From Sphingomonas arenae (lineage in GTDB: Bacteria > Pseudomonadota > Alphaproteobacteria > Sphingomonadales > Sphingomonadaceae): 64,000 bases of DNA. The first letter of the stretch is position 1; each line of letters opens with the position of its first letter. The position numbers and the translations under genes were made by a program. A model generated the notes under the pieces. That model saw nothing but the letters and a program-made list of their open reading frames with translations, had not been told where the DNA came from and did no database searches. Below, piece after piece: positions 56,890 through 64,000 of the stretch. Where the stretch lies: NCBI RefSeq assembly GCF_016924655.1, contig NZ_JAFFJU010000002.1, positions 248,001 through 312,000 of the forward strand. Reading direction: 5' to 3'.

Positions 56890-59240
56890 TGGCTGCCGCG
56901 TGGGATCAGGAACCGCACCGTCGTCCCCTTGCCTGGCGCGGAATCGAGTTCGACCTTGCCGCCGTGCGCCTCGACAAACTGGCGAGCCAGTGGAAGGCCG
57001 AGCCCCAGCGCCGCCTCCCCTCTCGCTCCGCCGACACGATAGAAACGCTCGAACACCCTTTTCTGGTCTTCCAGCGCGATCCCCGGCCCGTTGTCCGACA
57101 CGCTGATGATCGCCTGCTCCGCGTCTCCGCGGGTGTCGACCTCGATGCGCCCCCGCGTATCCGTGTACGCCAGCGCGTTGGTGAGCACATGCTCCAGCGC
57201 CTCCCGCAATCTTCGCGCATCGCCGATGACCACCCCGGTGCTGTCGTCGATCCTGGTCGTCAGCTCCTGCTTCTTCGCAGCGGCGGTGCCTTCGAGCCGA
57301 TCGACGACGCTGCGAGTGAGCCCCGCCAGGTCGATCCGCTCATGCTCGATCGGCGCCGGCCCCTTCTCTCCCTGGGTCAGGTCGAGGACGTCGTCCACCA
57401 GCTTGGACAGGCGCTCCACCGACTGGAGGATTGCGGAAACATAGTCGGCCGCAGCCGGCTCGAGCGCCCCCGCATAACCCTCGGCCAGCATTTCGGCGAA
57501 CCCGCCGATCGAAGTTAGCGGAGTCCGCAACTCGTAGCTCATGTTGGCGACGAAGTCGGTGCGGACGCGGTCGGCCTCTTCCAGCGCACGGGCCCGCTCG
57601 CGGAGCGCCGCCTCGATCCGCGTGGAGTCGGTGACGTCCACCATGGTGAACAGCGCATTCCCGTCCGGCAGCGGGACCGCGGCGAACTCGAAATGGCGAC
57701 CGTCCACCATGGACAGCCGCCCGCTGCCCTGGCGGCGTTCGGCGGTGGCCGCCCGGACCAGCTCGCGCAGCTGAGCCGCCGCCGTCGGGTTGACGAGCCG
57801 GCGGGCCATGGCCGGAACCAGTTCATCCACCCGCGGATGCTCGCCCAGCCAGGACTCGTCCATGTCCCAGAAACTGCAGAACCTACGGTTCCACAGGTAG
57901 AGACGGCCATCCGACGCGAACACGGTGATCGCCTCGAACAGATTGTCGAACGTGGCGGTCCGCACCCGCAGCAAGGTGTCGCGCGCCGACGCCAATCGGA
58001 CCTGCTCCGTCCGGTCCTCGAAGATCAGTCGCAAGCCGCCATCCGGCAGGGGCTGGCCCACCACCCGGAGGTGATCGCCGTTCGCCAGGATCCACTCCTC
58101 CTCCACGGCATCTTCCGCGAGGGTGAACCAGGCGCGCCGTTGCGCTTTCCACTGCGGGAAATCGCGCACCTCCGGCAGCCGGTGGTTCTCGCGCATGCGC
58201 TCCAGCAGGCGATCGAACTCGGGCTTCTCGTTCAGCCATTCCGGCTCCAGCTGCGCCATGATGGCGAACGGCTGGTTGTAGAACGACAAGGTCCGGTCCG
58301 CGTCGAACTGCACCGCCCCGGCCGTCATCCGATCGGCCAGTTCGCGCTGGCTCTCGATGTAGCGCGACAGCTCGAAGCGCGCGTCTTCCAGATCCTGAAT
58401 ATCGACCGCGAAGCCCGCGACCGCACCCGTCGCGAGCGGGACGTCGACAAGCCGCAGCATGCGGCGTTCACCGCCGATGGTGGCCGGAAGCTGCCGGCTA
58501 TGCGGCCAACCGGACTCCAGCGCTCGCTGCGCGCCGGCCCGAGCGCTATCGAACCCCACGGCGTCGACCAGCTCCACGCCGCGGGCGATGACGTCGGACG
58601 CATCGCGCCCCTCGACGGCCGCGACGTAGGCACTGTTCACCAGCCCCAGGTTCAGGTCGGGACCGCGATACCACATGGGGAACGGCGCGCTTTCGATGAG
58701 GTGCGTCACCGCGTCCAGCGCGGCCTCGGTCTGGCGCAGCCGTCCCGTGACCGACGCTTTCTCCGTTTCTGCGGCGCTTGTGTCGAACAGCCACAGCAGA
58801 ACCGTGCCCGGGCCCGCGGGTGGTGGCGCCGGGCCGCCCCGAACCTCGAGCACGCGATGAGAGCCGGCGATCCTGACGGACTGCTGGATCCGCTCACCCG
58901 ACACGGCACTCGCCCGCACGGCCTCGCTCAGCGTGGTGAGATCGTCAGGCTCGATTCCGCGTCCATCATGCGCCAGGTCGTGGAGCCTGGAGACAGCGTC
59001 TTCCAGTCCGATCTCCCGGATCAGGCGCTGGTCGGCGTCGACCGATCCATTGTCCGAGACGATCAGTGGGCGCGCCGGTGCCGCGGCGAGCAGGGCCGAA
59101 AGCGAGTGGGCGGAGGCGAGCAGGTCCCCGGCCCGCTTCATTCGACGGGCGGCGATGATCGAAACCCCGACCGCAATCGGGACCCAGAGAGCGGCCAGCC
59201 CCAGTGCAAGCGTGGTCGTCTCGGGCGAGCCGCCGATCAT
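56886..59240 (-). CDS. divL: DivL-like tyrosine-containing histidine-kinase homologue, PAS domains
   Basis: 784 residues. One N-terminal transmembrane segment (about 9-31). PAS-like domains are at about 175-290, 300-410 and 430-540. The dimerisation region reads VANMSYELRTPLTSIGGF, with Tyr569 where ordinary histidine kinases have His. The ATPase domain is intact, with ISVSDNGPGIALED and GEAALGLGLPLARQFVEAHGG. Tyr in this position and the gene order divL-tsaE match Caulobacter DivL, a cell-cycle factor that controls CckA through DivK. It is therefore expected to act as a signalling scaffold more than as a conventional kinase. Confidence 0.88.
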   Translation of the reverse strand: MIGGSPETTTLALGLAALWVPIAVGVSIIAARRMKRAGDLLASAHSLSALLAAAPARPLIVSDNGSVDADQRLIREIGLEDAVSRLHDLAHDGRGIEPDDLTTLSEAVRASAVSGERIQQSVRIAGSHRVLEVRGGPAPPPAGPGTVLLWLFDTSAAETEKASVTGRLRQTEAALDAVTHLIESAPFPMWYRGPDLNLGLVNSAYVAAVEGRDASDVIARGVELVDAVGFDSARAGAQRALESGWPHSRQLPATIGGERRMLRLVDVPLATGAVAGFAVDIQDLEDARFELSRYIESQRELADRMTAGAVQFDADRTLSFYNQPFAIMAQLEPEWLNEKPEFDRLLERMRENHRLPEVRDFPQWKAQRRAWFTLAEDAVEEEWILANGDHLRVVGQPLPDGGLRLIFEDRTEQVRLASARDTLLRVRTATFDNLFEAITVFASDGRLYLWNRRFCSFWDMDESWLGEHPRVDELVPAMARRLVNPTAAAQLRELVRAATAERRQGSGRLSMVDGRHFEFAAVPLPDGNALFTMVDVTDSTRIEAALRERARALEEADRVRTDFVANMSYELRTPLTSIGGFAEMLAEGYAGALEPAAADYVSAILQSVERLSKLVDDVLDLTQGEKGPAPIEHERIDLAGLTRSVVDRLEGTAAAKKQELTTRIDDSTGVVIGDARRLREALEHVLTNALAYTDTRGRIEVDTRGDAEQAIISVSDNGPGIALEDQKRVFERFYRVGGARGEAALGLGLPLARQFVEAHGGKVELDSAPGKGTTVRFLIPRGSQ

Positions 59241-59522
59241 GTCCCCCTCCCCATGCCGAGTTCATAGAGCCGAGCGCAGAGCTTGCGAAGGCGAAAAGAA
59301 GGGAGGTGCCGACTGCAGCCCGGCTGGCTGCCACGGAACACGGCTGTGATCCTCGCAACTTCAGGGAGCCCTGGAAACACGGCCGGAAACGGCACTGCGA
59401 TCGCGTCAGGGAGCATTGCCCTCGTGAGGCCGATGACCCGTCCGCTAAGAAGCCTGGCGAGCCGAGGCACCCTGCTGTTTGTGGCGCCTGCGAGCAGCCG
59501 ACGGAGGCAATTCACTTCGGAC

Positions 59523-59556
59523 CAAAAAGGAAAGGGCCCCGGTTTCCCGAGGCCCT
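59523..59556 (-). terminator. rho-independent terminator of the TonB receptor gene
   Basis: Read on the minus strand: GGGCCTCGG, loop GAAA, CCGGGGCCC, then TTTCCTTTTT. It lies 27-60 bases downstream of the receptor stop. The rest of the 340-base gap between it and divL shows no convincing gene; a 92-residue minus-strand frame there has no start site or family features. Confidence 0.75.
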
Positions 59557-59583
59557 CCCTTTGTCTTCGATCCGTCTCAGGAC

Positions 59584-62500
59584 TTAGAAGCCAACCGTCG
59601 CATTCACGAAGAAGCTGCGGCCGACATAGTCGTAGCCCGAGTAGAGCGGCGCGTTGCCAACCGTGTTCACCGCAGCGGAGATCCGCGGCGGCTTGCGGTC
59701 GAACATGTTGCGGACGCCCACGGTCAGTTCGAACTTCTCCATCGGGTTGAACTGCACCGACGCCGAGTGGAGGAAGTAGTTCGGAACCTCCAGACGGTAG
59801 AAGTCGCGGTACGACTGGGCCAGCGCCTCGTCCACCTCACCGGTCTGTTCGTCGAACGCGAAGTAGTCGTACGTACCTTCCGAACCGTCGATCCAATCCA
59901 GACCGTAGCGGAAGGTCACCCGGCCGCGGCGATAGGTCGCATCGAATGCGCCGACCCAATCCGGCGTGACATAGGTCCCGTTCGCATCCGTCAGGAATTC
60001 CTCGGGGAACAAGCGCGTGGACTGCTCGGTGTACTTGGTCACGTTGGCGTTGATCACCAGGTTACCGCCGAACAGGTCACGCGAGTAACGGCCGTTGAAC
60101 TCAAAGCCCTTCACGATGTCCGTCGACAGGTTCACGTAGTCGCTGTTCACCGTCAGGACGTTGTTCTCGTCACGATCGACGAAGCGGCAGAAGCCAGCCG
60201 TAGGATCGAACGCCACATCGGCATAGCAACGGCCGAGGATCGTTGGTGCGGTGAGGCTCGATACACCATTCTCAACCTTAATGTTGAAGTAGTCGAGAGC
60301 CAGGCTGAGGTTGCCGATCGAGGACGGCAGCACCGGCTGCAGGACAACGCCCACGGACCAGTTCTTCGAGGTTTCCGCCTCGAGCCCGAACTCCGCGCCA
60401 CCACGGGTGAAGGTGGTGACCCCGCTGTTCTGCTGGAAAGTGCCGACATCAAGACCGATGGAAGCGCAGTTCGCCGCGATAAGCTGCTGGCGCGGCGAAT
60501 ACGCACCCGGGTTCGGCTGGCCATTCGCACGCGGGAAGTTGTCCGCGTCGCAGGGGTCATTACCCGAAGGGAGGAAGCCGCTGGTCGCACCCAGGAACTG
60601 CTCCGCGAGCGCCGGAGCGCGGTAGGAGGTGCCGATGCTGCCACGGAAACCCAGACCACGGATCGGCTCCCACTCGCCCGCGAGCTTGTAGGTCGTGTCG
60701 CTGCCATAGGACTTGTAGTCGGTCCAGCGAGCAGACGCCGTGAGGTTCAGGTTACGGGCGAACGGCAGGTCCTTCAGGAGCGGCAGGAAGACTTCGCCGA
60801 AGACTTCCTTCACCGAGTCCGTACCGCGGGTCGGCTCCGACGAGGTCAGGCCGAGAAGGTTGCCGTTGATGGCATTCTCGTCCGGCGTGTCGTCGATGCG
60901 CTGCTTGCGGTACTCGGCACCCAGGGCCAGCTGGGCGTCACCACCCGGCAGGCGGAAGATCGGACCGTCGATGCTGGCGATCGCCGTGGTTTCACGGAAG
61001 ATGTTCGTGCCGATGGTGTTCTCGAGGATGTAGTCCTTGAACGCCTGCGGCAGGTTTCCGCCGATCACGTCTGCGCTCAGGGCCGGAGCGGCGACGCAGC
61101 CCGGGTTGGAGGCCACGTTTGCGCAGCTGAACGTGCCGTCACCATTGTCGGTCACGAGCAGCGAGTTGGCCAGGCGATCGATCAGGAACGATTCGATCTC
61201 GTAGCGAGCGTCCGTCCAGGACTTGCCGACGTACACGTCATAGCGCCAGTCCTTCAGGAAGAAGTCGCCGCGAATGCCGCCACCCGCGCGAACATAGTCC
61301 ACCTGCTGACGCGAGTCGGTCAGGCCGAAGCCGATGAACGCGCGCGCAGCGACGATGTTACCGCTTGAGGTCTCGTTCGGTGCGAGGAAGGCGCCGTTAC
61401 GGAAGATCTCGGGAAGCAGCGGGCTGCCCTGGATGTAGTCCAGCGAGAGTTGGCGATAAAGCGGAGCGGAGGACTTGCGGCGGGTCGCAAGGACCTCACC
61501 ATAAAGCTCAGCCCCACCCAGAGCCTGCAGGTCGTAGGTGGCCGACAGGAAGCCGGTCAGGGTCTTGACCGGGCTGACCACGAACTCCTTCTGACTATCC
61601 GGATCAAAGGTGTCACGATCATAGAAACCGACGCCGCGGAAGCCCGGGGTCGGACCACCGATGACCGTTGCGTCCGGAACGAGACGATTGAAGTTGCCGA
61701 GAACGCCGCTGGTGCGGCCGATCGCCTGACGGGTCGGAACACCGAGGGTGTTGATGGTGGTGCCACCGTTGTCGAGCGTGAAGCACGGAGTGCCGTCGAA
61801 GCCGACGCCGTCACCCGAGCCGAACGGGGTGCCTTCACCATTCAGGAAGCCACCGATCGGGCAGGAGGCGAAACCGACGTCGTTCAGGCGGATGCCGTCA
61901 CGCTTGCGGTACTCGACCGAGCCGATGATGTTCAGGCGGTCGGTGCCGAACCCGAAGGTGCCCGCGATGCGGCGATCCACACCCGCACCGATCTCCGGAA
62001 CGTTGACCTGGGTCTCGAGGGTGAGACCACGGACCTTCTGGTCCGTGATGATGTTGATGACGCCCGCGATCGCGTCCGAACCGTACACCGAGGAGGCACC
62101 GGCCTTGAGGACTTCGATCCGCTCGACGATGGAGGTCGGCAGAACGTTGAGGTCGGCCGCCAGGACCGAGCCACGGGTACCGGCCGGCGACAGGCGGCGG
62201 CCGTTCAGCAGGACTAGGGTACGCGCCGGACCGAGGTTGCGCAGGCCGACGGTGTTCGCGCCGGTGCCGCCGTCAACGACGAAGCCGCTGTAGTAGTTGT
62301 TGATCTGGGACGCACCGGCGGTGACCGCATTGCTCTGCAGCGCGTCGGTCGCGCTGTTGAAGCCTGCCTGCGTGATCTCCTGCTTGGTGACCACGGTGAT
62401 CGGCTCGGCGGTGGTGAACTCGTTGCGGCGGATACGCGAACCGGTGATGACGATCGCGCCGGACTCGGTCGCGGCCGTGCTGCCGTCGGCGCTGCTGACC

Positions 62501-62664
62501 GTGGTGGCCGGATCGCAAACGCCATCGTCATTCTGGTCCGGGCAATCGGGAGCCTGAGGAGTGTCCGGGGTCGCCGGAGCGTCCTGGGCGGCCGCCGGAG
62601 CGGCGATAAACGCCAGCGCAGCGAGGGAGACGGTAGACAAGGAGAGTAAAGCTGAACGTCGCAT
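59584..62664 (-). CDS. TonB-dependent outer-membrane receptor
   Basis: 1026 residues. Signal peptide [27 protein letters not shown]. The plug domain has [66 protein letters not shown]. The barrel follows and ends with the aromatic residue in FFVNATVGF as for outer-membrane proteins. It has the extended size and the [14 protein letters not shown] linker of sphingomonad receptors. Substrate unknown; there is no neighbouring transport or degradation gene to suggest one. The ATG at 62664 is preferred over one four codons upstream. Confidence 0.93.
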   Translation of the reverse strand: MRRSALLSLSTVSLAALAFIAAPAAAQDAPATPDTPQAPDCPDQNDDGVCDPATTVSSADGSTAATESGAIVITGSRIRRNEFTTAEPITVVTKQEITQAGFNSATDALQSNAVTAGASQINNYYSGFVVDGGTGANTVGLRNLGPARTLVLLNGRRLSPAGTRGSVLAADLNVLPTSIVERIEVLKAGASSVYGSDAIAGVINIITDQKVRGLTLETQVNVPEIGAGVDRRIAGTFGFGTDRLNIIGSVEYRKRDGIRLNDVGFASCPIGGFLNGEGTPFGSGDGVGFDGTPCFTLDNGGTTINTLGVPTRQAIGRTSGVLGNFNRLVPDATVIGGPTPGFRGVGFYDRDTFDPDSQKEFVVSPVKTLTGFLSATYDLQALGGAELYGEVLATRRKSSAPLYRQLSLDYIQGSPLLPEIFRNGAFLAPNETSSGNIVAARAFIGFGLTDSRQQVDYVRAGGGIRGDFFLKDWRYDVYVGKSWTDARYEIESFLIDRLANSLLVTDNGDGTFSCANVASNPGCVAAPALSADVIGGNLPQAFKDYILENTIGTNIFRETTAIASIDGPIFRLPGGDAQLALGAEYRKQRIDDTPDENAINGNLLGLTSSEPTRGTDSVKEVFGEVFLPLLKDLPFARNLNLTASARWTDYKSYGSDTTYKLAGEWEPIRGLGFRGSIGTSYRAPALAEQFLGATSGFLPSGNDPCDADNFPRANGQPNPGAYSPRQQLIAANCASIGLDVGTFQQNSGVTTFTRGGAEFGLEAETSKNWSVGVVLQPVLPSSIGNLSLALDYFNIKVENGVSSLTAPTILGRCYADVAFDPTAGFCRFVDRDENNVLTVNSDYVNLSTDIVKGFEFNGRYSRDLFGGNLVINANVTKYTEQSTRLFPEEFLTDANGTYVTPDWVGAFDATYRRGRVTFRYGLDWIDGSEGTYDYFAFDEQTGEVDEALAQSYRDFYRLEVPNYFLHSASVQFNPMEKFELTVGVRNMFDRKPPRISAAVNTVGNAPLYSGYDYVGRSFFVNATVGF

Positions 62665-62826
62665 ATCTAGGCACATCCTGCAGGGGAGAAAATGCAGCGC
62701 GCCGAATGACAGATGTCACCCGGCGCGCAAATGCTAATCGTTCAACTGGCGTTCATTCAGCGAGCAGTGTCACATCATCGCAACATCATGGGTCAGCTTC
62801 GTGCCACAGCGGCACAGCCCTTGTGC

Positions 62827-64000
62827 TTAATAGCGATAATGCTCCGGCTTGAACGGTCCCTGCGCCTTCACGCCGATATACGCCGCCTGCTTGTCGGTCA
62901 GCGTGGTCAGCTTCACGCCAAGCTTGTCGAGGTGCAGGGCTGCGACCTTCTCGTCGAGGTGCTTGGGAAGCACGTAGACATCGTTCCCGTAAGCCTCCGA
63001 CCGGGTCCATAGCTCGATCTGCGCCAGCACCTGGTTGGTGAAGCTGGAGCTCATCACAAAGCTCGGGTGACCGGTCGCGTTGCCCAGATTCACCAGGCGA
63101 CCCTTGGACAGCACGATGATCTTCTTCCCATCCGGGAACTCGACCTCGTCCACCTGCGGCTTGATCTCGGTCCACTTCATGTTGCTGAGCGCCGAAATCT
63201 GGATCTCGCTGTCGAAGTGGCCGATGTTGCAGACGATTGCCATGTTCTTCATCGCCCGCATGTGGTCGAGCGTGATAACGTCCATATTGCCGGTCGCGGT
63301 GACGAAGATGTCGGCGCGGGTCGCCGCCTCTTCCATGGTGACGACCTCATAGCCCTCCATCGCGGCCTGAAGCGCGCAGATCGGGTCGATCTCCGTCACC
63401 AGCACGCGCGCCCCGCCGTTGCGGAGCGAGGCCGCGGAGCCCTTGCCGACGTCGCCGAAGCCGGCCACCACCGCGACCTTGCCGGCGAGCATCACGTCCG
63501 TGCCGCGGCGGATGGCGTCCACCAGCGATTCCTTGCAGCCGTAGAGATTGTCGAACTTCGACTTGGTGACGCTGTCGTTGACGTTGATCGCCGGGAACGG
63601 GAGCTTGCCCTGCTTGGCCAGCTCGTACAGCCGGTGAACGCCCGTGGTGGTCTCCTCCGACACGCCCTTGATCGCCTGCACCGTTTTCGTCAGGTAACCC
63701 GGACGCTCCTTCAGGAAGCGGTTCAGGGTCGCGGCGAAGATCTCCTCTTCCTCGTTCGACGGGGTGAACAACGCCTCACCCGCTTCGACCCGCGCGCCCC
63801 ACAGCGCGAACATGGTGGCGTCGCCGCCATCGTCCAGGATCATGTTGCAGGTGGTGCCATCGCCGTCCTGCTCCCAGTCGAAGATGCGAGCGACATAGTC
63901 CCAATATTCCTCGAGCGTCTCGCCCTTGACCGCGAACACGGGAACGCCGGTCGCCGCGATGGCGGCGGCGGCATGGTCCTGCGTCGAATAGATGTTGCAG
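62827..64000 (-). CDS. ahcY: adenosylhomocysteinase, 5' part outside the window
   Basis: About 390 residues are visible, open to the right edge. Breaks S-adenosylhomocysteine into adenosine and homocysteine, sparing methyltransferases from product inhibition. It has [44 protein letters not shown]-like residues, the NAD-binding site [35 protein letters not shown] and the C-terminal [24 protein letters not shown]. Confidence 0.97.
   Translation of the reverse strand, partial: CNIYSTQDHAAAAIAATGVPVFAVKGETLEEYWDYVARIFDWEQDGDGTTCNMILDDGGDATMFALWGARVEAGEALFTPSNEEEEIFAATLNRFLKERPGYLTKTVQAIKGVSEETTTGVHRLYELAKQGKLPFPAINVNDSVTKSKFDNLYGCKESLVDAIRRGTDVMLAGKVAVVAGFGDVGKGSAASLRNGGARVLVTEIDPICALQAAMEGYEVVTMEEAATRADIFVTATGNMDVITLDHMRAMKNMAIVCNIGHFDSEIQISALSNMKWTEIKPQVDEVEFPDGKKIIVLSKGRLVNLGNATGHPSFVMSSSFTNQVLAQIELWTRSEAYGNDVYVLPKHLDEKVAALHLDKLGVKLTTLTDKQAAYIGVKAQGPFKPEHYRY

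Noticed and set aside
59237-59515. 92-residue minus-strand frame between the TonB receptor and divL
   Set aside because: It overlaps the divL start, has no recognisable domain and no ribosome-binding site.

Overview
The window reads as a chromosomal segment of a high-GC alphaproteobacterium, most likely a sphingomonad (Sphingomonas or a close relative). The case rests on the DUF4170 tail at the left edge, the yqeY-dnaG-rpoD block, a DivL-type histidine-kinase homologue whose phospho-acceptor is Tyr, the divL-tsaE-amgK-murU-addB-addA-trxA order, a large TonB-dependent receptor, and many dispersed palindromic repeats. No rRNA, CRISPR array or complete prophage is present. One tRNA (Asn) is visible.

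Layout. 1-7.3 kb: rhomboid protease, greA, then a minus-strand block with two small lipoproteins and carB; carA lies further upstream, separated from them by an inserted DUF559 nuclease cassette. 7.4-12.2 kb: yqeY, a second DUF559 cassette, dnaG, rpoD. 12.2-14.6 kb: an AT-richer two-gene cassette (HEPN protein plus DUF4238 protein) between long imperfect inverted repeats. 14.6-17.4 kb: remains of a phage or gene-transfer-agent packaging locus: a frameshifted small gene, a zinc-ribbon protein, a large terminase carrying repeat insertions and a small terminase-like protein. 17.4-23.6 kb: panD, glycosyltransferase, unknown protein, MoxR ATPase, soluble chemoreceptor, vWA protein. 23.6-25.1 kb: a degenerate, repeat-rich stretch with one frameshifted gene and two small membrane proteins. 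25.1-28.5 kb: a four-gene minus-strand operon (DOMON-like, NamZ-like/DUF1343, methyltransferase, extradiol dioxygenase). 28.6-39.5 kb: tyrS, recG, LysR regulator, periplasmic protein, sdhE, mfd, EAL phosphodiesterase, NAD kinase. 39.5-47.9 kb: candidate structured RNA, tRNA-Asn, a GT87-like membrane protein whose 3' end overlaps that tRNA, putA, secA, trxA. 48-59.2 kb: addA, addB, murU, amgK, tsaE, divL. 59.5-64 kb: TonB-dependent receptor and the 3' part of ahcY.

Most genes are housekeeping. Replication and transcription initiation (dnaG, rpoD), carbamoyl phosphate synthesis (carA, carB), repair (recG, mfd, addAB), secretion (secA) and cell-wall sugar salvage (amgK, murU, perhaps with the NamZ-like enzyme) are represented. 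The unusual content is accessory. Two DUF559 genes each sit alone inside a ~450-bp unit with 37-39-bp inverted palindromic ends. A HEPN/DUF4238 pair sits inside a larger inverted-repeat unit. Related palindromes are also found alone, in frame, inside carA and the terminase. Together they suggest several families of short non-autonomous mobile cassettes that colonise gaps next to essential genes.
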